Positions 6,897-11,869 of a stretch of 11,869 bases of DNA are shown in pieces. The translations under genes and the position numbers were made by a program. Source of the stretch: Defluviitaleaceae bacterium (GTDB lineage Bacteria; Bacillota; Clostridia; Lachnospirales; WRAX01); NCBI GenBank assembly GCA_009787945.1, contig WQSI01000049.1:1-11869 (forward strand), given 5' to 3'. Within the stretch, counting starts at the first letter, position 1; every line of letters begins with the position of its first letter. The notes below the pieces were generated by a model. That model worked only from the letters and a program-made list of their open reading frames with translations, was not told the origin of the DNA and did not search any database.

Positions 6897-7652
6897 ATGA
6901 AATTTATATCGTGGAATGTTAATGGCTTGCGGGCTTGTATGAAAAAGGGCTTTATGGATTTTTTTGAGGCGGCAGATGCGGACTTTTTTTGTTTGCAGGA
7001 AACCAAGATGCAATATAGCCAGCTGACTTTTGAGTTTCCTGGTTATGAGGTGTTTTTCTGTGATGCAGAGAAAAAGGGATACAGTGGCACGGCGATTTTC
7101 GCTAAAAAACCGCCAATTTCGGCGGTTAATGGCATTGGTATTCCTGAGCATGATAATGAAGGGCGGGTTATAACCCTAGAATATGAAGATTTTTATTTGG
7201 TGAATGTGTACACCCCCAACTCTAAAAATGAGCTGTTGCGCCTGCCTTACCGTATGGAGTGGGAGGACGCTTTTCGGGGGCATCTTCTTGTTTTAGACGC
7301 TAAAAAGCCCGTTGTTTTGTGTGGCGACCTTAATGTTGCCCACAAGGAAATTGACTTAAAAAACCCGAAAACCAACCGCAAATCTGCTGGGTTTACTGAC
7401 GAAGAGCGGGGCAAATTTACCGCCCTTCTGGAGGCGGGTTTTGTGGACACTTTCCGCCATTTATACCCTGACTTGGAAGATGCTTATACATGGTGGTCAT
7501 TTATATCCCGCGCCCGCGAGCGCAATGCAGGTTGGCGTATTGATTATTTTGTTGTGTCTGCCCGCTTGGCTGATAAAATCACAGAAGCTAAGATTTACGC
7601 GGATATTCACGGCTCTGACCACTGCCCTGTGGGGGTTACTCTGAGCTTATAA
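6897..7652 (+). CDS. exoA: Exodeoxyribonuclease III (AP endonuclease, Xth/ExoA family)
   Basis: DNA-repair enzyme that cuts at abasic sites and trims 3' blocks in duplex DNA. The 251-residue protein is full length, with FISWNVNG (N7), LQETK (E35, metal ligand), NVYTPN (Y105), GDLNVAH (D144, N146), GFTDEER, YTWWS, GWRIDYF and the terminal GSDHCPV (D241, H242), which covers the complete catalytic set. GGAGG at 6884-6888 is 8 bases before the ATG. It is monocistronic, with its own promoter. The last 17 bases overlap the 3' end of murA on the other strand and no terminator separates them. Confidence 0.97.
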   Translation: MKFISWNVNGLRACMKKGFMDFFEAADADFFCLQETKMQYSQLTFEFPGYEVFFCDAEKKGYSGTAIFAKKPPISAVNGIGIPEHDNEGRVITLEYEDFYLVNVYTPNSKNELLRLPYRMEWEDAFRGHLLVLDAKKPVVLCGDLNVAHKEIDLKNPKTNRKSAGFTDEERGKFTALLEAGFVDTFRHLYPDLEDAYTWWSFISRARERNAGWRIDYFVVSARLADKITEAKIYADIHGSDHCPVGVTLSL

Positions 7653-8898
7653 ACTTAATGTCGCCCCCCAGGGATTGGATGTCCGCTACAATATCCACAT
7701 ATCCCCGCTGAACATAACAGGCATTTCCAACGGTGGTGATACCTTCCGCTGAAAGCCCCGCAAGTATCAAGGCTGCGCCCCCTCGCAGGTCTTTAGCGGC
7801 AACCTCTGCCCCATGCAGGCGGGAAACACCGTTGATTATAAAGCGGCTATCCCCTTCCACCTTAATATCCGCGCCCATTTTTGCAAGCTCTGCAATATGG
7901 GCGTGTCTTGCTTCAAAAAGGTTTTCTTCCACCACACTGCGCCCCTTCACCGTGGCTAAAAGTGCCGTAAATTGGGCTTGCAAGTCTGTTGGGAAGCCTG
8001 GGTGGGGCTTGGTTTTCAGCAAGGGTACGGGGGAGAGGTTTTTGTCTGCCTTTAATACCAAAGCAGAGCCTTCTGACCACAAATCTACCCCCATATCTGC
8101 TAGAACCCGCGTAGCAGGGTAAATGTCCAGGCGGTTTATATTGTTTAGGCGTATATACCCGTGTGTTATCGCCCCTGCCGCCAAATATGTTCCCGCCACA
8201 ATCCTGTCGGGCATTATTGTGTATTGGGCAGGCCGCAGGCTTTTAACGCCGTCGATTACAATGGTGGATGTGCCTGCGCCGCTTACATTTGCCCCTGCCG
8301 AGCGCAAAAAGCCTTGCAAATCAACAATTTCAGGCTCTTTTGCCGCCCCTGTGATGATGGTTGTGCCTTCTGCTAAAACCCCCGCAAGCATAATGTTTTG
8401 GGTTGCTCCAACACTTGGAAAGGTCAAATCTATCCGTGTTCCTTGTAGTTTGTTGGCTTTGCCTGTTATGCGGTCTGGGCTGTCCTCAAAGGCAACCCCC
8501 ATTTTGCGAAAACCTTGCAAATGTAAGTCAATTGGTCTGTCCCCAAGAAGGCAACCTCCTGGAAAGGCACTGTCAACCTCACCAAAACGCCCTAACAACG
8601 CTCCTGCAAAAATAATAGACGAGCGCATTTTGCTAACAGCTTCACAAGGCAGGGTGGTTTTGTTAACCCCTGCGGAATTAACCACCAGCGTACTGCCGTC
8701 ATAATCTACAGAGCAGCCTAAATGCCGCAAAATTTTAATTGAACAACGTGTGTCAGAAATGTCAGGGCAATTGCGGATGACACTTTGCGCCCCTGTCAGC
8801 ACTGCCGCCGCCAAAATGGGCAAAACAGCGTTTTTTGCTCCGTGTATGTTGGCTTCTCCATCCAATCTTTTTCCGCCTGCCACCACATATTTACCCAT
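7636..8898 (-). CDS. murA: UDP-N-acetylglucosamine 1-carboxyvinyltransferase
   Basis: First committed step of peptidoglycan synthesis: transfers enolpyruvate from PEP to UDP-GlcNAc in the cytoplasm. The 420-residue protein has HGAKNAVLPILAA with K22 and N23, the catalytic loop PGGCLLGDRPIDLHL with the fosfomycin-target Cys116, HPGFPTDLQAQ with the catalytic Asp, and EARHAHIAELAKMGA. It is a complete MurA. Firmicutes often carry two paralogues, and which one this is (MurA or MurZ type) cannot be settled here. The RBS is an unusual GGGGGTGG at 8905-8912, 6 bases before the ATG. No clear sigma-A promoter is seen upstream. It stands alone, without spoIID or atp genes beside it. Confidence 0.97.
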   Translation of the reverse strand: MGKYVVAGGKRLDGEANIHGAKNAVLPILAAAVLTGAQSVIRNCPDISDTRCSIKILRHLGCSVDYDGSTLVVNSAGVNKTTLPCEAVSKMRSSIIFAGALLGRFGEVDSAFPGGCLLGDRPIDLHLQGFRKMGVAFEDSPDRITGKANKLQGTRIDLTFPSVGATQNIMLAGVLAEGTTIITGAAKEPEIVDLQGFLRSAGANVSGAGTSTIVIDGVKSLRPAQYTIMPDRIVAGTYLAAGAITHGYIRLNNINRLDIYPATRVLADMGVDLWSEGSALVLKADKNLSPVPLLKTKPHPGFPTDLQAQFTALLATVKGRSVVEENLFEARHAHIAELAKMGADIKVEGDSRFIINGVSRLHGAEVAAKDLRGGAALILAGLSAEGITTVGNACYVQRGYVDIVADIQSLGGDIKFISSE

Positions 8899-9005
8899 AA
8901 AACGCCACCCCCATAAAATGATATGTCATCATATGGAAGGACGAATTTTTTTGTTACTATCTCAATTTTTAAAAAAATTTGATTTTATAGCAAACTTTTT
9001 CTAAA

Positions 9006-9066
9006 CCTTTGCGTATCTGTTAATACAAAGCTAAAAAATGAGCTAAAAAATGAAAACACGCAAAGG
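9006..9066 (+). promoter_or_regulatory. Possible RBS-sequestering inverted repeat and 12-bp tandem repeat
   Basis: CCTTTGCGT (9006-9014) is complementary to ACGCAAAGG (9058-9066), which contains most of the ribosome binding site of the 9077 gene. Between them AGCTAAAAAATG occurs twice in tandem (9029-9040, 9041-9052). In RNA the pairing could hide the RBS. The loop is long (43 nt), so the effect is uncertain. No convincing promoter is visible upstream. Confidence 0.3.
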
Positions 9067-9076
9067 AGTTGCTTAT

Positions 9077-9634
9077 ATGAGTTACGACCCTAACCAAAAT
9101 GGAATTGACAAAAGTGATTACACCCGCGACAACAGAGAGGGGCAAAGCGCGCCCCGCACGCCGCCGCCCTATCCCCACCACCCCCATATAACCTATGGAG
9201 GTCACAAGCCCCGTAAGCCCAGCCGCTTTATATTATTAATGTTGGCGTTTTTGCCTGGGCTTGGTCATATGTATTTAGGGCTAATACGCCGTGGGCTGTT
9301 TTATCTTGCGGGAACTGCGTTTCTGGTGTTTTTAACCGTGCAATTTGCAATGACAATCCCATTAATGACGATTTTGACAGGTTTTTCCATTTTTGCCCTT
9401 ATGGCTGTTGGGTTTTTTGAAGGCTTTGCCCTGCGCCGTGACATGGTAGCAGGCAAAGAAGTTGTGGATGCCTTGCCGAAATTTATTACCAACAAAACGA
9501 TTTTGGTTGCCATTGGCGCGGTTCTTGTAATTGCCATTCTTGCCAGCATCATTTCTTCTGTACCTTGGATTATTTGGGTGATTGCAGGTGTTGCCGTTGT
9601 AATATTTGCGTCAAAAAAGAAAAAAGGTGCATAA
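9077..9634 (+). CDS. Multi-pass membrane protein with TM2-like PGLGHMYLG motif
   Basis: The start at 9077 is chosen because AAAGGAG (9062-9068) is 8 bases upstream; an in-frame ATG at 9050 lacks an RBS. The 185 residues divide into a hydrophilic Pro/Tyr/His-rich N-terminus (1-50, with TPPPYPHHPH), then hydrophobic segments near 51-68, 73-91, 95-118, 141-160 and 162-178, ending KKKKGA. The stretch FLPGLGHMYLGLIRRG (58-73) resembles the first helix and turn of TM2/NINE-type membrane proteins. Function is unknown. The basic residues before the first span and at the C-terminus suggest cytoplasmic ends. It converges on aroF with a 16-base gap that holds no terminator. Confidence 0.88.
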   Translation: MSYDPNQNGIDKSDYTRDNREGQSAPRTPPPYPHHPHITYGGHKPRKPSRFILLMLAFLPGLGHMYLGLIRRGLFYLAGTAFLVFLTVQFAMTIPLMTILTGFSIFALMAVGFFEGFALRRDMVAGKEVVDALPKFITNKTILVAIGAVLVIAILASIISSVPWIIWVIAGVAVVIFASKKKKGA

Positions 9635-9636
9635 CA

Positions 9637-9656
9637 CACCTTAAAGCACCTTAAAG
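9637..9656. repeat. Tandem 10-bp duplication CACCTTAAAG x2
   Basis: CACCTTAAAG at 9637-9646 and again at 9647-9656, spanning the gap between convergent genes and the aroF stop codon. It looks like a recent slippage duplication without obvious function. Confidence 0.6.
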
Positions 9657-10550
9657 CCCCGCTATTTCTAGTATTAAAATGCGGGTATCTTCAAAGGACA
9701 GGCAAGGGTCTGTAATAGACTGACCATAAGCGTTGCCCTTGCCCCCTTCTATAAAACTTTCAATCATCAGCCCCCGCACAAGGGGCTGTTTTTTTCGGGT
9801 TTTAAGCACATCCAAAGCCACAGACCGCTGGCAGTCGGGGTTTTTATTAGAGTTGCCATGGTTGCAATCTACAATCACAGGCTCTGACAGCCCCAGCAAG
9901 GTTTTTTCGTCATAATTTGGCATAGTGCCGCCCCGCAAAATGCCGTGAGCGAAAGGGTTTCCCCCTGTTTGGACTAGACTGTTCCTGTAAATAAAGCTGT
10001 GAGGGGATTTTGCGGCAGATATGGCGGCATACATGGGGGCAAGGTCGCCTGACATGGGGTTTTTCATGCCCACAGGGGATTTGATGCCGCTGGCAACCAG
10101 CCGATGTTCTTGATTTTCAACAGACCGCGCCCCAACAGCAAAATAGCTAACCAAATCGTCAAAATAGGGTAAAAGGGCAGGGTACAGCAGCTCGTCTGCT
10201 GTTGGCAGCCCTGTTTGCTCTAAAATATCAAGATGGAGCTTGCGGGCTTTGTGCAGACCTTCAGGCTCATGGAGCAGCCCTAAAAAACCCCTGCAATCCG
10301 TGCGGGGCTTTGCGGTGTAAACACGCATGACTATTAAGATTTTGTCGGAAACCTCTTGGGCTAGGCTCGCCAGCCTATGGGCATATTCAAGTACGGCATC
10401 AGGGTCGTGGGCAGAGCATGGGCCGATAACCAACAGCAACCGCTTGTCACCACCGCACAAAATTTCCCTAATTTCCGCAGTTTCGCGCTGTGGGGCTGGC
10501 AATAGCGTTTTCAGCTCCTTTGGCGAGGGTAAAGTTGTTACAATTTCCAT
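9651..10550 (-). CDS. 3-deoxy-7-phosphoheptulonate (DAHP) synthase, type I-alpha
   Basis: Entry enzyme of the shikimate pathway: PEP plus erythrose-4-phosphate gives DAHP. The start at 10550 (299 residues) is preferred because AGGTG lies 6 bases upstream; a TTG at 10586 would add 12 residues but has no RBS. Motifs match the AroF/G/H class: LLLVIGPCSAHD with the metal-ligand Cys45, RVYTAKPRT (76-84), SVENQEHR, SPVGMKNPMSGD, ILRGGTMPNY, IVDCNHGNSNK, LMIESFIEGG and SITDPCLSFEDT. It is about 50 residues shorter than the E. coli isozymes, mainly at the N-terminus and in loops, so the feedback-inhibitor contacts may differ. No other aromatic gene is nearby. A consensus promoter about 300 bases upstream gives a long leader. 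The subtype symbol (aroF/G/H) is not determined. Confidence 0.93.
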   Translation of the reverse strand: MEIVTTLPSPKELKTLLPAPQRETAEIREILCGGDKRLLLVIGPCSAHDPDAVLEYAHRLASLAQEVSDKILIVMRVYTAKPRTDCRGFLGLLHEPEGLHKARKLHLDILEQTGLPTADELLYPALLPYFDDLVSYFAVGARSVENQEHRLVASGIKSPVGMKNPMSGDLAPMYAAISAAKSPHSFIYRNSLVQTGGNPFAHGILRGGTMPNYDEKTLLGLSEPVIVDCNHGNSNKNPDCQRSVALDVLKTRKKQPLVRGLMIESFIEGGKGNAYGQSITDPCLSFEDTRILILEIAGL

Positions 10551-10611
10551 TTTGTCACCTATCCTTGCTTTTACAGTTTTCAGCAAACACCGTGGACAAA
10601 GCGTCCTACAA

Positions 10612-10718
10612 CGTCATTGCGGGCTTGACCCGCAATCCCATGCGTAATAACAGAGCTTTGCCCCTATTTTGTGGGCTTGGAATTACTGACGGGCTTCCGC
10701 GTCAAGCACGGGATGACG
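10612..10718. repeat. Dispersed inverted-repeat element in the aroF leader (TCATTGCGGGCTTGAC type)
   Basis: The left arm 10612-10639 and the reverse complement of 10691-10718 match at 22 of 28 bases (both begin CGTCAT and share GCTTGAC). The left arm is itself a hairpin: ATTGCGGG (10616-10623), loop CTTGA, CCCGCAAT (10629-10636). This 5'-CGTCATTGCGGGCTTGACCC-type sequence is, from memory, a recurring intergenic element in many bacteria. The whole is a MITE-like or REP-like unit without coding capacity. Confidence 0.65.
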
Positions 10719-10744
10719 GGTTTGGGGGTTTGTCGCCAGTCTGC

Positions 10745-10772
10745 GGGCGCATATTATGCGCCCCTACGGGGG
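10745..10772. repeat. Dispersed palindromic repeat, copy 3
   Basis: GGGCGCATA (10745-10753), a central T, TATGCGCCC (10755-10763), then CTACGGGGG. Nine perfect base pairs around one central base. Same design and same CCCCTAC tail as the copies at 958-989 and 3077-3103. It lies in the transcribed aroF leader. Confidence 0.75.
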
Positions 10773-10810
10773 TAGTGGTAATTTTTGGTATGGACTATCA
10801 CTCTCTATGT

Positions 10811-10825
10811 AATTGCGCAATTGCG
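10811..10825. promoter_or_regulatory. Overlapping palindromes just downstream of the aroF start site
   Basis: AATTGCGCAATT (10811-10822) and CGCAATTGCG (10816-10825) are both perfect palindromes, formed by two AATTGCG units 8 bases apart. They sit roughly 20-35 bases downstream of the predicted aroF transcription start and could be an operator. No regulator gene is nearby. Confidence 0.35.
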
Positions 10826-10852
10826 TTAATGTTTAAGTGTTGACCTTATCCT

Positions 10853-10881
10853 ATTATACATTCCGCCCCAACCTCCGTCAA
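10853..10881 (-). promoter_or_regulatory. Consensus sigma-A promoter reading towards aroF
   Basis: On the minus strand, TTGACG (10876-10881), 17 bases, TATAAT (10853-10858). The start is near 10846, giving a leader of about 295 bases before the DAHP synthase ATG. No T-box or riboswitch core was found in that leader; it is filled by the two repeat elements. Confidence 0.85.
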
Positions 10882-10898
10882 GAATTTTTGCAAAACCC

Positions 10899-10927
10899 TT
10901 GACATTACCCTTTAGCAAAGTTATAAT
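10899..10927 (+). promoter_or_regulatory. Perfect consensus sigma-A promoter reading right
   Basis: TTGACA (10899-10904), exactly 17 bases, TATAAT (10922-10927), a full consensus match. It is back to back with the leftward promoter. GTCAAG (10877-10882) and CTTGAC (10898-10903) form an inverted repeat across the gap with TTTTGCAAAA at its centre, so one dyad spans both -35 boxes. The start is expected near 10934. Confidence 0.92.
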
Positions 10928-10933
10928 ATAGAC

Positions 10934-11070
10934 ATATTCAGCAGAATTGCTGATGGCTATAAAAAGAACACGTTGGTTGGTGTAAACCCACAAAGTTAGA
11001 GCCAACCAACGTGCCTTAAAAGCCAAACAGGCTCAGTGAAAATTGTAACTCACTCGAGCCTCTTTTGTCA
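10934..11070 (+). ncRNA. Structured leader or small RNA upstream of the 11102 gene, unidentified
   Basis: Downstream of a perfect promoter the RNA can form TCAGCA/TGCTGA (10938-10943 with 10948-10953). It can also form an enclosing TGGCT/AGCCA (10954-10958 with 11021-11025) around a perfect 12-bp stem CACGTTGGTTGG (10969-10980) with CCAACCAACGTG (11002-11013). A third stem is AGGCTCAGTGA (11029-11039) with TCACT-C-GAGCCT (11050-11061), followed by CTTTTGTC. The last hairpin is terminator-like and lies about 27 bases before the RBS of the 11102 gene, a layout suited to attenuation. I recognise no known riboswitch or T-box. On the minus strand the 12-bp stem is followed by TTCTTTTT and could be a leftward terminator. 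Confidence 0.55.
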
Positions 11071-11101
11071 AGCCCTAAAATGGGCAGAAGGAGGATTTTT
11101 T

Positions 11102-11527
11102 ATGTGGTTTGTTGTATTGTTGGCTTTAATTGTGTTAGTGTGGGTTGTAACGCGTCTTACAAAAAAGAAGCGTGCGACAGAAGAGGAAGAAAGACTTAGG
11201 AGTTTTAAAAATCGGATTGTAGGAAAATGGGTAGCTACAGTTGATGACACTGCTGTGTTCTTGCTTCTTAGAGAAGATGGAAAATTTGCTTCTGACATCA
11301 TAAGGTTTATGCACTATGACCACGACCAAACATCTGCGGTTATGAACTTTTGTGGGCAGGGCGCGGCAATAACAAAACACCTTCACGAACCTTCTGAATA
11401 CATAGTTGGTACTTATAGCATTCAAATTTCCTACGCAAGAATGATACAATCGCTAACCAAGAAAAAGAGCGGGAAAAGCCCCAATACAAGGCTTTCTCGC
11501 TTTTTCACTTTTTGCCCAAATGGGTAG
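11102..11527 (+). CDS. Small membrane-anchored protein of unknown function, possibly 3'-disrupted
   Basis: The start at 11102 follows AAGGAGG (11088-11094) by 7 bases; the GTG at 11036 falls inside a leader hairpin and is rejected. The 141-residue product begins with a single hydrophobic helix (MWFVVLLALIVLVWVVTRL, 1-19). A basic stop-transfer KKKR and an acidic EEEE stretch follow, then a short soluble domain with IVGKWVATVDDTAVFLLLREDGKF and later YIVGTYSIQIS. That rhythm recalls lipocalin-like small domains, but the family is not recognised. The last 20 or so codons (11462-11527) coincide with an intrinsic terminator, so the C-terminus KKKSGKSPNTRLSRFF is probably not original. A lost stop or frameshift near 11405-11442 is plausible. 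Confidence 0.7.
   Translation: MWFVVLLALIVLVWVVTRLTKKKRATEEEERLRSFKNRIVGKWVATVDDTAVFLLLREDGKFASDIIRFMHYDHDQTSAVMNFCGQGAAITKHLHEPSEYIVGTYSIQISYARMIQSLTKKKSGKSPNTRLSRFFTFCPNG
11462..11511 (+). terminator. Rho-independent terminator inside the 3' end of the 11102 reading frame
   Basis: Left arm 11462-11480 (AAAAAGAGCGGGAAAAGCC), loop 11481-11489, right arm 11490-11505 (GGCTTTCTCGCTTTTT), with a bulged A and G-U pairs, then CACTTTTT. The in-frame stop at 11525-11527 lies after the U-tract, so terminated transcripts would lack a stop codon. Confidence 0.8.
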
Positions 11528-11568
11528 TTTGGCAAAAGCCACGGCTAACCGCCGCCGAAGTAAAACTG

Positions 11569-11618
11569 TAATCGTTAAAATATGGTAGTAATCGTAAAAT
11601 TAAGACCTAATCGTTAAA
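11569..11618. repeat. Three phased TAATCGTTAAA-type direct repeats
   Basis: TAATCGTTAAA at 11569-11579, TAATCGTAAAA at 11589-11599 and TAATCGTTAAA at 11608-11618. The spacing is 20 and 19 bases, about two helical turns. This resembles iterons or multiple binding sites for one protein. They lie in a 264-base gene-free gap, directly before a strong hairpin. Confidence 0.55.
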
Positions 11619-11623
11619 CTCTA

Positions 11624-11655
11624 AAAAACGGCTCACGCTCCCCAAGCGTGAGCCG
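11624..11655 (-). terminator. Strong hairpin, terminator-like on the minus strand
   Basis: CGGCTCACGCT (11629-11639), loop CCCCA, AGCGTGAGCCG (11645-11655): 11 perfect pairs. On the minus strand it is followed by TTTTTTAG, as in an intrinsic terminator for a transcript arriving from the right. On the plus strand the tail CTTCAATTT is poor. No convincing minus-strand gene is visible before the edge. Confidence 0.65.
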
Positions 11656-11791
11656 CTTCAATTTATAAGGGAAGCCATGCTGCTCCCCTGCTGAAATGTC
11701 CATGTATTGTTCGTTGATAATTCGGTGAAACAGAGCGAATATGTCATTAAGCCGGGGCGCGAACCTCGGAAAAATTAAAGGGGGAATTTTC

Positions 11792-11869
11792 ATGACCTTA
11801 ACATTTAACCTGCAAGGCGCAGAGCGCAAACCACTGGTGGCGGCAATCAGCGAGATTTTGGAAACCAAA
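11792..11869 (+). CDS. N-terminus of a virulence-related-type protein (3' end outside window)
   Basis: The ATG at 11792 follows AAGGGGG (about 8 bases) and opens 26 codons to the window edge, beginning MTLTFNLQGAERKPLVAAIS. From memory this N-terminal pattern (FNLxGAERKxLVxAIxEI) is that of small clostridial proteins annotated as virulence-related, often found in conjugative or prophage-like DNA. Their biochemical role is not established. Only the first 26 residues can be judged, so the family call is tentative, but start, RBS and frame are good. Confidence 0.6.
   Translation, partial: MTLTFNLQGAERKPLVAAISEILETK

Noticed and set aside
8913..8960. Sigma-K-like match (AC-N17-CATATGAT) and ATGAT/ATCAT dyad upstream of murA
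   Set aside because: murA is a vegetative enzyme, the match is short and the extended TA of the consensus is missing, so it is most likely chance.
10551..10846. T-box or amino-acid riboswitch in the long DAHP synthase leader
   Set aside because: Searched by eye for the T-box core complement (CGCGGTnCCACCCT) and for a terminator near the gene; neither is present. The leader is occupied by two repeat elements.
11419..11571. Second open frame across the terminator at the end of the 11102 gene
   Set aside because: It has no start codon or RBS and would also be encoded by the hairpin. It might be a frameshifted continuation, but nothing recognisable supports it.
11614..11868. Minus-strand open frame of 84 codons at the right edge
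   Set aside because: It runs antisense through the start of the better supported plus gene at 11792, ends within a terminator hairpin and has no RBS in view. A C-terminal remnant of a mobile-element protein is possible for 11614-11770 but cannot be shown.
1..11869. tRNA, rRNA, CRISPR array, insertion-sequence transposase
   Set aside because: No cloverleaf, rRNA-like block, regularly spaced direct-repeat array with unique spacers of CRISPR size, or transposase motif was found. The 11569-11618 repeats are too short and too close together for CRISPR.

Overview
The window looks like chromosomal DNA of a low-to-moderate GC Firmicute, most likely class Clostridia. The reasons are strong AGGAGG-type ribosome binding sites, consensus sigma-A promoters, the gene order infB-rbfA-nrnA-truB-ribF, and a conserved palindromic repeat ending in GCCCCTAC, which I associate from memory with clostridial genomes. 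The family cannot be fixed from the sequence alone.

Layout. Positions 1-3956 (+) hold the distal part of the translation/RNA-processing operon: the 3' end of infB (IF2), rbfA (30S maturation), nrnA (nanoRNase/pAp phosphatase), truB (tRNA psi55 synthase) and a shortened ribF (FAD synthetase). A Cys- and His-containing hypothetical gene (4044-4961, +) follows. It ends at a bidirectional terminator shared with a convergent two-gene ABC exporter operon (ATPase 5749-6459 and ABC-2 permease 5012-5749, both minus). Divergent from the exporter is a 34-codon cationic amphipathic peptide gene (6591-6695, +) with its own promoter, strong RBS and terminator. Next come exoA (exonuclease III, +), murA (minus, overlapping the 3' end of exoA tail to tail), a multi-pass membrane protein (9077-9634, +) and a type I-alpha DAHP synthase (9651-10550, minus).

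Positions 10551-11101 have no protein gene but are dense in signals. They contain two dispersed palindromic repeat types in the aroF leader, a pair of back-to-back consensus promoters (TTGACG-17-TATAAT leftward, TTGACA-17-TATAAT rightward) and a strongly structured rightward leader RNA. That leader precedes a small membrane-anchored protein (11102-11527) whose last codons are also an intrinsic terminator hairpin. The right end (11528-11869) carries three evenly spaced TAATCGT repeats, a strong hairpin and the first 26 codons of a gene resembling clostridial virulence-related proteins. This suggests the start of accessory or mobile DNA.

The best candidate for something undescribed is the 6460-6900 region. 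There a PSM-like or leaderless-bacteriocin-like peptide faces a divergent ABC exporter, and the peptide and exoA promoters match at 21 of 29 positions with no gap. The second candidate is the structured leader plus terminator-in-ORF gene at 10899-11527.
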